A stretch of 64,000 bases of DNA from SHXR01 sp046160305 (lineage in GTDB: Bacteria; Pseudomonadota; Gammaproteobacteria; Burkholderiales; SG8-39). Position 1 is the stretch's first letter; each line of letters begins with the position of its first letter. Below, in pieces: positions 54,135 to 62,383 of this stretch. The stretch covers positions 37,600 through 101,599 of the forward strand of contig JBJXGX010000041.1 of assembly GCA_046160305.1 (NCBI GenBank). The letters run 5' to 3'. The position numbers and the translations under genes are program-made. The notes below the pieces were generated by a model, which searched no databases, had not been told where the DNA came from, and saw only the letters and a program-made list of their open reading frames with translations.

Positions 54135-54617
54135 GTGTCTGAAAACATTCTACGTACCATCGACCGCGCCGCGTATTGGCTCATCGCGGCCGTCATGGGC
54201 GCGATGGTCGCGATCGTCTCGATCCAGGTGTTGCTGCGTTACGGCTTCAACAGCTCGATCGATTGGGCCGATGACATCAGCCGGCTCCTTTTCGTCGCGT
54301 CCATTTTCTTCGCGATGCCCTTGGCGGTGAAGGAAGGGGCGCACATCGGCATCGACGCGCTGGTCGAGCATTTACCCGAGCGGATTCAAAAAGGACTCGT
54401 CCGCGTGATCGCGGTCGTCTGCATCGCGCTCTTCGCGGTGGTCTGCTGGCAGGCGGCGTTCCTGGTGCACGACCAGTGGGACGAGAACCTGCCCACGGTC
54501 GACATGTCCTCTGCACTCTTCCTCGTGCCGGTGTGCTGGGGCACCTTCCATAGCCTGTTGCACTTCATACCGTATCTTGGGTCAGGCGTGATGCCCCGCG
54601 CCCGGAGGATCGAATGA
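54135..54617 (+). CDS. dctQ: TRAP transporter small permease (DctQ), system 4
   Basis: 160 residues, start GTG. Helix 1 is followed by VLLRYGFNSSIDWADDISRL and EGAHIGIDALVEHLPERIQK, as in DctQ. Its stop overlaps the dctM start (ATGA). Confidence 0.86.
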   Translation: MSENILRTIDRAAYWLIAAVMGAMVAIVSIQVLLRYGFNSSIDWADDISRLLFVASIFFAMPLAVKEGAHIGIDALVEHLPERIQKGLVRVIAVVCIALFAVVCWQAAFLVHDQWDENLPTVDMSSALFLVPVCWGTFHSLLHFIPYLGSGVMPRARRIE

Positions 54618-55894
54618 GCCTCGGCATCATCCTTGGATTTCTTGTGCTCGCGGCGATCCGCATGCCGATCGCCTTCGCGCTTGGCGTTACGGCGCTTGTT
54701 GCAACGGCATGGAGCGGCATCGACTTCAACATGATCCCGCAGCGCATGATGCATGCGGTGAATTCATTTCCATTGATCTCGATCCCGTTCTTCATGCTCG
54801 CCGGCGAGATCATGATCAAGGCCAACATGATGGACCGCCTGATTGATCTCGCCAACGCGGTGGTAGGTCGCGTACGAGGCGGGCTTGCGCATGTGACCGT
54901 GCTCTCGGCAGCAGGCCTCTCGACCGTCTCGGGGTCCGCGGTGTCGGACGCCAGCGCACTCGCCAGCATTCTGGTGCCAAGCATGCGCAAGGTCTACGAG
55001 CCGGGGTTCGCCGCTGCCGTAGTCGCGGCCGCCGGCAATCTCGGACCGATCATCCCACCGTCTGGTGCGATGATCGTCTATGCGTTCATGGCCGGACCGA
55101 CCGTGTCCGTGGCGGGGCTTTTCATGGCGGGTGTCGTACCAGGCCTCATCATGATGTTCGGCATGATGGGACTCTGCAGCTACTTCGCCCACAAGCGCAA
55201 CTATCCGTACACCGGCGACGCGTTTCGATTCAGCAAGGTGTGGTACGAGCTTCGCCGCTCCTGGATCATTTTTCTCATGCCGGCGGTGGTGATCGGCGGC
55301 ATCGTTGGCGGCGCGTTCACCGCCACCGAGGGCGCGGCCATCGCGGTCGTGTATGCGCTTGGCATCGGCTTTTTCGTTACCCGCACCCTCACCTTGCGCG
55401 ATCTGCCCCCGGCGTTGGTGCGCGCCGCGGTCACCTCCGCGATGGTCGGCGCGATGATCGCATTTGCCTCCGCGGTGAGTTATCTCGTCACGATCGACCT
55501 CTTGCCGCAGAAGCTCGCAACCTTGGCGCAATCGATCACCTCGAGCCCGATCGTTTTTCTCTTGCTCGTGGCCGGCGTGCTCATCGTCGCCGACATGTTT
55601 CTCGAATCGAATGCCGCGTACATCATGCTGGTACCGCTGCTGCATCCGATCGCACTCCAATACGGTATCGATCCGCTGCACTTCGCGTTCCTGTTCGTGT
55701 TCAATCTGGTGATTGGCATGCTCACGCCCCCGGTGGGCGTGGTGCTGTTCGTCGTGGTGGGCATCACCGGCATCCACATGAATGAAGTGATCAGGCACAT
55801 CTGGCCCTTCATTGTCTTCATGTACGCGCTCCTGCTTGCGTGCATGTTCATCCCCGGGATCGTCACCTGGTTTCCACGACTACTTGGATATTGA
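54614..55894 (+). CDS. dctM: TRAP transporter large permease (DctM), system 4
   Basis: 426 residues. FPLISIPFFMLAGEIMIKAN, LSTVSGSAVSDASALASILV, NLGPIIPPSGAMIVYAFMAG and MLTPPVGVVLFVVVGITGIH are typical DctM features. It is followed after 12 bp by two maleate-isomerase-like genes, implying one transcription unit. Confidence 0.9.
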   Translation: MSLGIILGFLVLAAIRMPIAFALGVTALVATAWSGIDFNMIPQRMMHAVNSFPLISIPFFMLAGEIMIKANMMDRLIDLANAVVGRVRGGLAHVTVLSAAGLSTVSGSAVSDASALASILVPSMRKVYEPGFAAAVVAAAGNLGPIIPPSGAMIVYAFMAGPTVSVAGLFMAGVVPGLIMMFGMMGLCSYFAHKRNYPYTGDAFRFSKVWYELRRSWIIFLMPAVVIGGIVGGAFTATEGAAIAVVYALGIGFFVTRTLTLRDLPPALVRAAVTSAMVGAMIAFASAVSYLVTIDLLPQKLATLAQSITSSPIVFLLLVAGVLIVADMFLESNAAYIMLVPLLHPIALQYGIDPLHFAFLFVFNLVIGMLTPPVGVVLFVVVGITGIHMNEVIRHIWPFIVFMYALLLACMFIPGIVTWFPRLLGY

Positions 55895-55906
55895 CAGTGA
55901 GCGACC

Positions 55907-56650
55907 ATGCAAACGAAGCGTCTTGGCATCATCCTGCCGTCATCGAATACGGTGGTCGAACCAACCTGCATCGCGGTGTGCGACGGACTCACCGACATCT
56001 CGCTGCATTTCGCGCGCTTCAAACTGACCGCCGTGACCGTAGAGAACCCCACGGCTGCGTATTACGATTCGGGCGTCATCCTGGAAGCGGCGATGCTTCT
56101 TGCGGATGCGCGCTGCGATGTCATCACCTGGAACGGCAGTGCGGGCGGCCTCGTCGGCTTTCCGCATGATCGGCAGCTGGTCGAAGACATCGAGCACGCC
56201 AGCGGCATCGCCGCGACAACGGCCTCGCTTTCGATCATCGATGCGCTGCGTGCGCGGCGCGTTCGTCGATTCGCGATGGTGACCTTGAATCCGCCGGCGA
56301 TGAACGACACGATCAAGGGTCACTTCGCACGCGAGGGCTTCGAATGCGTGTTCGATACCCATCGCGCCGATATCCCGGACAACTTCGCGATGGCGATGGT
56401 CGCACCGGACGAAATCTTCAATGCCGGACTCACATGCGCTGAAGCAAAGCCGGACGCCCTCATCATCTACGGTACCAATACGCGTGGCGCACCGGTCGTT
56501 GCACGGTTGGAAGAACGCCTCGGTATTCCCGTGTTCGACTCGGTATCGACCGGCCTATGGGGAGCAATGCAGCGCGCGAGCACGAGCAGCGCCGACAGCC
56601 GGAAATGGGGTAGCCTCTTCAACGACACCCCTCCTCGCACGAATTCATGA
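55907..56650 (+). CDS. Maleate isomerase/arylmalonate decarboxylase-like protein (copy 1)
   Basis: 247 residues of the Asp/Glu racemase superfamily. GIILPSSNTVVEP is the characteristic N-terminus. In active maleate isomerases Cys residues lie in a CTSG loop and in a CTNL loop; here these read TWNGSAG (Asn76) and YGTNTRG, so both cysteines are lost. The reaction is therefore unclear. Its stop overlaps the start of copy 2 (ATGA). Confidence 0.72.
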   Translation: MQTKRLGIILPSSNTVVEPTCIAVCDGLTDISLHFARFKLTAVTVENPTAAYYDSGVILEAAMLLADARCDVITWNGSAGGLVGFPHDRQLVEDIEHASGIAATTASLSIIDALRARRVRRFAMVTLNPPAMNDTIKGHFAREGFECVFDTHRADIPDNFAMAMVAPDEIFNAGLTCAEAKPDALIIYGTNTRGAPVVARLEERLGIPVFDSVSTGLWGAMQRASTSSADSRKWGSLFNDTPPRTNS

Positions 56651-57381
56651 AGAAAACCGATCGAATCTTTCTTGGCATGCTGACGCCCTCGTCCAACACG
56701 ACCCTCGAGCCCGTCTGCGCGAACATGCTGGCCGGCCTGCCTGAGGTCACCGCGCACGCCGGTCGTTTTCGCGTGACCGAAATCAGTCTCGGCGCGCAGG
56801 CGCTCGGTCAGTTCACGAACGCGCCGATGATCAGCGCGGCGCAACTGCTCGCCGACGCGAAATGCCACGCAATCTGCTGGAACGGCACCTCGGCCGGATG
56901 GCTCGGCTTCGATTCGGATCGCAAGCTCTGCGCCGACATCCGCGCGGCAACCGGCATTGAAGCGTGCTCGTCGGTGCTCGCGATCGAAGAGATCTTCCGG
57001 AAAACCGGCGTGCGCCGCTTCGGGCTGGTAACGCCCTATATCGACGATATTCAGAATGCCGTCATCGCCAACTTTGCGAAAGAAGGCTTCGAGTGCGTAG
57101 CCGAGCGGCATGCCGGCATCAAGGTGAATTTCGATTTCTCGGAGGTCGAACCCGAGATCGTCACCGGCATGATCCGCGACGTCGCCAAGGCAAAGCCCGA
57201 TGCGATCCTGGTCTTCTGCACGAACCTGGATGGCGCCACATTGGCCGAGTCGGTCGAGCGCGAGATCGGCATGCCGATCTACGACACGATCGCCACCGCG
57301 GTATGGGGTTCGCTACGCGTGGCAGGCGTTGACCCGAAACGGGTGAAGGGCTGGGGACGATTGTTCAGAGAAGTCGGTTAG
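56647..57381 (+). CDS. Maleate isomerase/arylmalonate decarboxylase-like protein (copy 2)
   Basis: 244 residues, a paralogue of copy 1. N-terminus LGMLTPSSNTTLEPVCANML. The first loop reads CWNGTSAGW, the second FCTNLDG; only the second Cys sits at its family position. The two ORFs overlap and may form a heterodimer in which one subunit supplies catalysis. The usual product in this family is fumarate or a decarboxylated acid. Confidence 0.74.
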   Translation: MKKTDRIFLGMLTPSSNTTLEPVCANMLAGLPEVTAHAGRFRVTEISLGAQALGQFTNAPMISAAQLLADAKCHAICWNGTSAGWLGFDSDRKLCADIRAATGIEACSSVLAIEEIFRKTGVRRFGLVTPYIDDIQNAVIANFAKEGFECVAERHAGIKVNFDFSEVEPEIVTGMIRDVAKAKPDAILVFCTNLDGATLAESVEREIGMPIYDTIATAVWGSLRVAGVDPKRVKGWGRLFREVG

Positions 57382-57462
57382 GCGTTCTCGTGCGATTCGG
57401 CCGGCATTCCCAAGTGCTACCGATACCACGGCGCGAGCGCCGCGCTGTCACACCTGCGCTTT

Positions 57463-58617
57463 TCACTGCTGCTCCCGCAGAAACGCCACCAGCAAGTCAC
57501 TGACTTGTGCGGGCTGTTCCTGCTGCACCCAATGTCCGGCGCCTTCCACCAGGTGACAGCCCGTCATGTTGGTCAGTGCATGCTTTTGCATCGTGATCAT
57601 GTCGCCACCGGGCCGCTGGTAGATTCCCCAATCGCTTTTTCCGGCGATAAAGCATGCGGGCACGTCGATCGTACGTCCGCAGAAAAGTTGCAGCTCGGCC
57701 GCGTTGACGCCGCTGGTGTTGCAGCGGTACCACTGCAGGCCGCCCTGAAAACCGGTGCGGCCATATTCTTCGGCATAGACCGCCAGTTCGTGGTCTGGAA
57801 GCCAGCTATTCGCCGCTATTTCGGACGCCAAGGGCATCTCGTTGGCCACTGTTTCTGCCATGCCTTCGTTCAAATCCATGATGTAGTAGGTCGGCATTTT
57901 CGCAAGCTCGCTCGCCGTCCAGGAGGCCAGCGGGAAGGGCTGGTTCTGCTTCCAGTCCGCGCTCTTGTGGTGATAGTACGCACGCATGAACGCATGCACG
58001 CCTTGCGGGCACTTCCACATATTCTCATTGGCCGGGCGCGTCGAGTAATACCACTGGTAGTGCTTGCGCGGACGCTTGAGGGCGGCCAGACCATCGTGAA
58101 TGTTGTCTTGCGTGCTCGGCGCAACTGCGCGGCCACCGTGGATGGGCAGCGATGGCGCACCGGCAAACGGCGCACTCATCATCGCGACACAACGGAATAT
58201 ATCGGGCCGGATCAGCGCACACCACGCCGCCACGAACGAGCCGGCATCGTGGCCAACGACAGCTTGCACGGATCGATGACCCAATGTGAAGACCAGAGCC
58301 AGCATGTCGCGCACCAGATTGAGCATGCGCCAGGGAGCGATATCGCTGTCGTAGTTGTTGTCCCATCCGGTAGTGCGCCCATATCCGCGTTGATCGGGCG
58401 CGACGACGTAATAGCCCGCCGCTGCAAGGGAGGGCAAGATTTTTCTCCAACTGAACGCGAGTTCCGGAAAGCCGTGCAGGAGCAGGACCAAAGGCCGGTT
58501 CTTGCCCTCGTAGCCGGCTTCCAGAATATGCATCCGCAAACCATTGATGTCGTCGACAAATCGGGCGCGTACGCCGGGCGGCAAAACGTCTTGTTGCAAT
58601 GGCGCATGTTGAGGCAT
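57463..58617 (-). CDS. Epoxide hydrolase/haloalkane dehalogenase-type alpha/beta hydrolase
   Basis: 384 residues from the ATG at 58617; a longer frame upstream is basic and unlikely to be translated. HGFPELAFSW is the oxyanion HGxP motif, GHDAGSFVAAW carries the Asp nucleophile of epoxide hydrolases, DQRGYGRTTGW is typical, and the catalytic His lies in VEGAGHWVQQEQP. A large cap domain is present. Cytosolic, with a single-gene context. Confidence 0.84.
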   Translation of the reverse strand: MPQHAPLQQDVLPPGVRARFVDDINGLRMHILEAGYEGKNRPLVLLLHGFPELAFSWRKILPSLAAAGYYVVAPDQRGYGRTTGWDNNYDSDIAPWRMLNLVRDMLALVFTLGHRSVQAVVGHDAGSFVAAWCALIRPDIFRCVAMMSAPFAGAPSLPIHGGRAVAPSTQDNIHDGLAALKRPRKHYQWYYSTRPANENMWKCPQGVHAFMRAYYHHKSADWKQNQPFPLASWTASELAKMPTYYIMDLNEGMAETVANEMPLASEIAANSWLPDHELAVYAEEYGRTGFQGGLQWYRCNTSGVNAAELQLFCGRTIDVPACFIAGKSDWGIYQRPGGDMITMQKHALTNMTGCHLVEGAGHWVQQEQPAQVSDLLVAFLREQQ

Positions 58618-58767
58618 GGCGATCTCGATGTTGGAAACAGGGAGCAGCGTCACGTTGTTGCATCGGCTCCACGTCTGCATACCTTTGATTCTGCGTAAAG
58701 GGTAGCGTCCGCAATGGCGATCGGATTGGAGAATGCCCGAATCTGTTGGCATGCGGTAAAGGGGCAG

Positions 58768-58936
58768 TTCGCGAATCGCGTTTCGGTTCCAGACGTGCTT
58801 CAACTTCCGAGAGCGGCGTCGATACCTCCTCCTCGGAGCTTGAGGCAAAGGCCTCGGGGTACTCTCGAAGGCCGCGCAGGCGCAACGCGACGAATGCAGC
58901 AGCATCAGCCGGGGCGAGAAGAACTCGGATGTGCAT
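58768..58936 (-). pseudogene. N-terminal fragment of a GNAT acetyltransferase (cassette B)
   Basis: The frame beginning MHIRVLLAPADAAAFVALRL and continuing RGLREYPEAFASSSEEEVST is a typical N-terminus of a GNAT acetyltransferase, but homology stops after about 55 residues (around 58768) and the sequence becomes the upstream region of the hydrolase gene. With the MITE removed in silico, its ATG lies only 14 bases after a canonical integron core site, as in a gene cassette. Confidence 0.6.
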
Positions 58937-58951
58937 TCTGTGCGGCCTGAC

Positions 58952-59049
58952 GAGGTTGTGGAAAAATTCGATTTCGCATTTTTGGGATCTGATGAACCAA
59001 CAGCTTAGAACCCATATTTTTGCGTCATTGGGAATTTTTCTACAGCCTC
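58952..59049. mobile_element. MITE-like insertion splitting an attC core
   Basis: 98 bp bounded by terminal inverted repeats of 18 bp, GAGGTTGTGGAAAAATTC at 58952-58969 and the complement of GAGGCTGTAGAAAAATTC at 59032-59049, with two mismatches. The inner sequence has no ORF. On the minus strand it is flanked by GTT and GTC (possible 3-bp duplication with one change). Removing it with one flank restores GTTAGGC, a perfect integron core site. Confidence 0.6.
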
Positions 59050-59123
59050 AACGCCAGCGGTGAGCCGCTAGCGGAGGCGGGCGAAGCCCGCCGGAGCAAG
59101 TCGGCTCGACCGCTTTGTTCGGC
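59045..59123 (-). other. Integron attC recombination site
   Basis: Read on the minus strand: left core GCCGAAC (59123-59117), 7-nt spacer, L'' box TCGAGCCG, GC-rich hairpin loop, L' box CGGCTCA, 8-nt spacer and right core GTT (then GAGGC, broken by the MITE). The stem AGCGGTCGAGCCG/CGGCTCACCGCT pairs fully except for one extra C in L'', as in aadA1-type attC sites (TCAAGCCG against TAAGCCG). The asymmetry sets the orientation of the site with the methyltransferase gene. Confidence 0.75.
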
Positions 59124-60083
59124 TTCACCCCGCGAGTACTGATCCTTGAAGTCGGCTTAATCGTGTAGTGGCCGCAGGACCTTCAGGTCTTGCTGGCGAC
59201 GACTAATGTAATGGGCGCGGGAATCGAAACCCTTCCAGCCTTTAGATACTGTCGTGCACCCTCTGTGATCGCTCGCTCCACATCTCGACGTTGCTCAGGT
59301 GCCTGGAGCGACAACATTGGCGCGAGCCTCGCCGTGCTGCCCGTGATGATCGGAACTACTTGCTCTGGGGAATCAAAGTCCCATTCGATCGACAGCTCGG
59401 TTGTGGACACGACTTTCATACCGATCTCACGAACCGTTCGCTCACACTCGGCGGGTTCACCAAAGCGGAACATAGGGGGCCCAGGCGGTAACGGAAGATC
59501 TGTTGTGCCGTGCTTTTGAACGGAGCCCAGGATCAAAGCCATGAAGGGATTCCGCGCAGGGGGCACCCAGCAGGTAAACGCATACCGCCCGCCTGTAACA
59601 AGAACCCTGCGTGCCTCCCTCATCGCTTGATCTGGATCCGCGAAGTGCAGGATCCCGAGGCTGCACGTTACAAGATCGAACTGTTCCGCCTCGAACGGGA
59701 GGGCCTCGGCATCTCCGACTCTGAAGGTGATGTCGGGAAAGGCTTCCTTGGCGTAGTTGACCATAGGCTCAGCGTAGTCCAGGCCGGTGACGATGCACCC
59801 GCGCTTTGCAGCCGCCCCGCTCAGGCGACCCGGCCCACAGGCGACATCAAGCATGCGCATCCCGGGCTTGGCGCCGATCGCGTCGAGCAAGGGTTCATTC
59901 ACTTGCGATGTTACTCGGGCAGTTTCGCCTCTGTAGATGCTTGCAGCTCTTGAATATCCGAGTCGCTCGAATTCCTTGAATGCTGCACGGTCGACGGTCG
60001 CTTCGTTTGCCATGATCTGCCTCCAGTGCCGATTCGATTTACCTCAATGGTTGTCCATGAACAGTGTATCAAGTGAAGCCGAA
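59052..60083 (-). mobile_element. Integron gene cassette carrying a methyltransferase
   Basis: 1032-bp cassette on the minus strand: it starts TTCGGC (60083-60078) just inside the candidate attI core and ends at the attC core G (59052). The opening TTCGGC is complementary to the left core GCCGAAC of its own attC, which would form a perfect palindrome in the free circle. One gene fills it. Confidence 0.7.
59183..60013 (-). CDS. Class I SAM-dependent methyltransferase (cassette gene)
   Basis: 276 residues. MLDVACGPGRLSGAAAKRG is the SAM-binding motif, GLDYAEPMVNYAKEAFPDI follows as motif II, VTCSLGILHFADPDQAMREA as motif IV/V and RRVLVTGGRYAFTCWVP the post-motif. Typical of small-molecule methyltransferases of the UbiE/COQ5 type. 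GGAGG precedes the ATG. The attC 60 bp past the stop marks it as a cassette gene; substrate unknown. Confidence 0.85.
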   Translation of the reverse strand: MANEATVDRAAFKEFERLGYSRAASIYRGETARVTSQVNEPLLDAIGAKPGMRMLDVACGPGRLSGAAAKRGCIVTGLDYAEPMVNYAKEAFPDITFRVGDAEALPFEAEQFDLVTCSLGILHFADPDQAMREARRVLVTGGRYAFTCWVPPARNPFMALILGSVQKHGTTDLPLPPGPPMFRFGEPAECERTVREIGMKVVSTTELSIEWDFDSPEQVVPIITGSTARLAPMLSLQAPEQRRDVERAITEGARQYLKAGRVSIPAPITLVVASKT

Positions 60084-60096
60084 CTAGAAGTTAACA
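60078..60096. other. Candidate integron attI simple site
   Basis: On the minus strand the pattern is GTTAAC-TTCTA-GTTCGGC, two inward-facing AAC/GTT core sites separated by 5 bases. The right one is the junction to the methyltransferase cassette. Its position at the outer end of the cassette and the divergent intI remnant fit attI, but no second attC half was found upstream. Confidence 0.45.
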
Positions 60097-60110
60097 GCCC
60101 GAATCGGAAA

Positions 60111-60194
60111 TTTCTTATGGGGCGGCGCGAGCGGTGATTTTCTTATAGGACGGAGCGCGCGGGCTTTATCTTGTAGGGCGGCGAGATCCGGCCC
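60111..60194. repeat. Three degenerate direct repeats next to the candidate attI
   Basis: Three imperfect tandem copies of about 28 bp share TTTCTTATGGGGCGG, TTTCTTATAGGACGG and TATCTTGTAGGGCGG followed by a GC-rich tail. They lie just outside the candidate attI, a place where integrase-binding direct repeats occur in known integrons. The similarity is limited. Confidence 0.4.
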
Positions 60195-60239
60195 TAATGG
60201 AATAGACGGCGCGGCGGGATCGTCGCGTCTTTCATCGAC

Positions 60240-60259
60240 TACTGTACGTACATCAGGTA
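60240..60259. promoter_or_regulatory. Weak LexA-box-like palindrome upstream of intI remnant
   Basis: TACTGTACGTACATCAGGTA matches 14 of 20 positions of the E. coli LexA consensus; the left half is perfect and the right half degenerate. Integron integrase genes are often SOS-controlled. It is about 220 bp before the intI start, so the assignment is tentative. Confidence 0.25.
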
Positions 60260-60477
60260 TCATGATGTCGATTCTCCTGAGCCCAGGCATTTGGGGTGAC
60301 GATCGATCGTCTGCTACGGTCGTTGAGCGCAAGGTCAAATAAAATGTAGCATGGTTTGCTGGGGATTTTGGCACCTCTACCAGCAGAGGCTTCGCGAGGC
60401 GAGTCGCTGCAAAGGTTCAGGCTACGGGGAGAAAACGTGCTGCAATGCAGCGCGGCGGGTAGATGGGAGGGGTCGAA

Positions 60478-60729
60478 ATGCCAATGGACGACGGTACCGT
60501 CAAGGAGCCGCGTTTGCTCGATCGGGTGCGGAGCCGCATTCGCGCGTTGCACTACAGCATCCGCACCTAGGAGCAGTACACCCACTGGGTGCGGCGCTTT
60601 ATCGTTTTCCACGGTATGCGCCATCCGTTCGAATTGGGCGAGCCGCATGTCGAGGCGTTCCTGACCGCGCTCGCGGTCCAGGGCATCGTCGCGGCCGCGA
60701 CCCAGATTGGCTTTGGCCGCTTCGCTTAA
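60478..60729 (+). pseudogene. intI: Truncated integron integrase intI with amber stop
   Basis: The plus-strand frame from ATG 60478 encodes LLDRVRSRIRALHYSIRT, an amber TAG at 60568-60570, then EQYTHWVRRFIVFHGMRHPF and ELGEPHVEAFLTALAVQ. This is the N-terminal SAM-like domain of integron tyrosine recombinases (usual form SIRTEQAYVDWIRRF). It ends after about 80 codons; the catalytic domain with the R-H-R-Y residues is missing. It is transcribed away from the cassette, as intI is in integrons. The downstream 60730-61009 has a TTAACGTTTC/GAAACCGTTAG hairpin near its start and no gene. Confidence 0.75.
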
Positions 60730-61009
60730 CGTTTCTTCGAAACCGTTAGCCTTCGCCGCAACAAGCTTCGCGTGTTGTCAAACCAAGAGTGCGATCCTGT
60801 TATGGCGGGGCAAATTTCCGATGCATCCCCCCCGAATCCCCCGGCACACTGCATTCAGCCACCGCCTTGGATAGAGGAAGGTGTATGTCCAGTGAATCCC
60901 GCATCCCGAATATTGCGGCGCCGCGCTTCGCCCTCCAATGCTCCACGAACCGTTGCACGATCGCATCCGGCTGACGCATTGCAGTTTCTCACCTTGCACC
61001 GGCGAAGCC

Positions 61010-62086
61010 TCACGCCCCCGCAATCGCCACCGTCTCCTTTGCCGCCAATCCCACTTTTTCGCCCGCGGCGAGAATTTCCTTCCATGAGGTCATATCCACC
61101 GGCACGCCCTCGACGAGACGCTTCTTCTTCGATTCGCGCTCAGGGTCGCCGGCGATGCGCAGTTTGTCGAAATCAGCGGGCACCGGCGATTCATGCAGCC
61201 ATTTCAAGAACGCTTCGATCTCGTTCTGCAAGTGCTGGGCAGTGCCCATCCGCTCCGGGTCGATGAGAATCGACAGCATCCCGTTGAACACGCGCTTCTT
61301 GCCTTCATAGGGGATGCGCCCGGTCTCGCCACCGGTGAGCGCACCACCCAATAGTTCGGCGATCAGCGCGAGCCCGTAGCCCTTGTGTTCGCCAAACGGC
61401 AGGATCGCGCCAAACGGCGGGATCACGGTATAGCGCGGATTCGTGGTCGGTTCGCCCTTGTCGTCGATGATGATGCCTTCGGGCAACGCCTTGCCCTGAT
61501 TGTGGGCGACGCGGGTCTTGCCCTGGGCGATCTGACTGGTCGCGAAATCGAGAATGATCGGGTCGCCCTTCGCGCGCGGAATCGCGATACAAACCGGATT
61601 CGTGCCGAAGCGCCCATCACCACCGCCCCAGGGCGCGACGATCGGGCGAGAGATCACGTTCACGAAATGGATCGATACGAAGCCCGCCGCGAGGCACTGC
61701 TCGGCCCACGCACCGATGCGCCCGATGTGATGCGCGTTGTACAGGCCGCTGATGCAAAGGCCATGCTGCTTGGCGCGCTCGATGGCGAGGTTCATCGCGT
61801 CATGGCCGATGACCTGTCCGTAGCCTTGCTGTCCGTCCATGCGCAGCATCGTGCCGGTGTCGAGGACGATCTTCGGCGCCTGGTTCGCCACAAGCCCACC
61901 TTCCAGCAGCGAATCGATATAGCGCGGAATCATCCCGACTCCGTGCGAATCGTGCCCCTTGAGATTCGCCTCGACCAGATTCGTGGCAACCAGTCCCGCC
62001 TCACGGGCGTTCGATCCGCCCTTCGTGACGATCGCTTCGATCGCCCGCGTGAGTCGGGACGCGGATAAGGTGATTTCGTCGGCCAT
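61010..62086 (-). CDS. Malate/L-lactate dehydrogenase family oxidoreductase (Ldh2-type)
   Basis: 358 residues of the Ldh2/YlbC family, which reduces 2-ketoacids with NAD(P)H and is not related to classical lactate dehydrogenases. The substrate loop LKGHDSHGVGMIPRYID carries the conserved His, and NGMLSILIDPE and PWGGGDGRFGTNPVCIA are typical. Relatives act on malate, sulfolactate, ureidoglycolate or delta-piperideine-2-carboxylate. ATG at 62086 with a weak ribosome site; single gene. Confidence 0.88.
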   Translation of the reverse strand: MADEITLSASRLTRAIEAIVTKGGSNAREAGLVATNLVEANLKGHDSHGVGMIPRYIDSLLEGGLVANQAPKIVLDTGTMLRMDGQQGYGQVIGHDAMNLAIERAKQHGLCISGLYNAHHIGRIGAWAEQCLAAGFVSIHFVNVISRPIVAPWGGGDGRFGTNPVCIAIPRAKGDPIILDFATSQIAQGKTRVAHNQGKALPEGIIIDDKGEPTTNPRYTVIPPFGAILPFGEHKGYGLALIAELLGGALTGGETGRIPYEGKKRVFNGMLSILIDPERMGTAQHLQNEIEAFLKWLHESPVPADFDKLRIAGDPERESKKKRLVEGVPVDMTSWKEILAAGEKVGLAAKETVAIAGA

Positions 62087-62122
62087 CGGTCATCTCGGTG
62101 AAAGGAAAGTTACTAATGTTAT

Positions 62123-62152
62123 CCCGGTCACTTAACGCCCGGTCACTTAACG
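62123..62152. repeat. Tandem 15-mer
   Basis: CCCGGTCACTTAACG occurs twice in direct tandem in the 297-bp gap between the Ldh2-type gene and the Liv-type binding protein. No gene is supported in 62087-62383. Confidence 0.7.
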
Positions 62153-62383
62153 ACCACATTGCGATGCCTTCGGCGAAGACAGAGGGATTCACCCAAGTAA
62201 ATGTCAAAGTGCCATTCGGAAACGTCCCCACTTGTGCTGCTTATACCAGGAGCTCGGCGCTGATCGATCGATTGGGCGGTCTCATCGCCAAGTTGCGCGC
62301 GGATGTCAAAATTCGTCATGTGATGCCGCTCGACGCCCTCATCATGATAAGAATGGGAAATAATCATTCGGGGAGAGGGCGCA

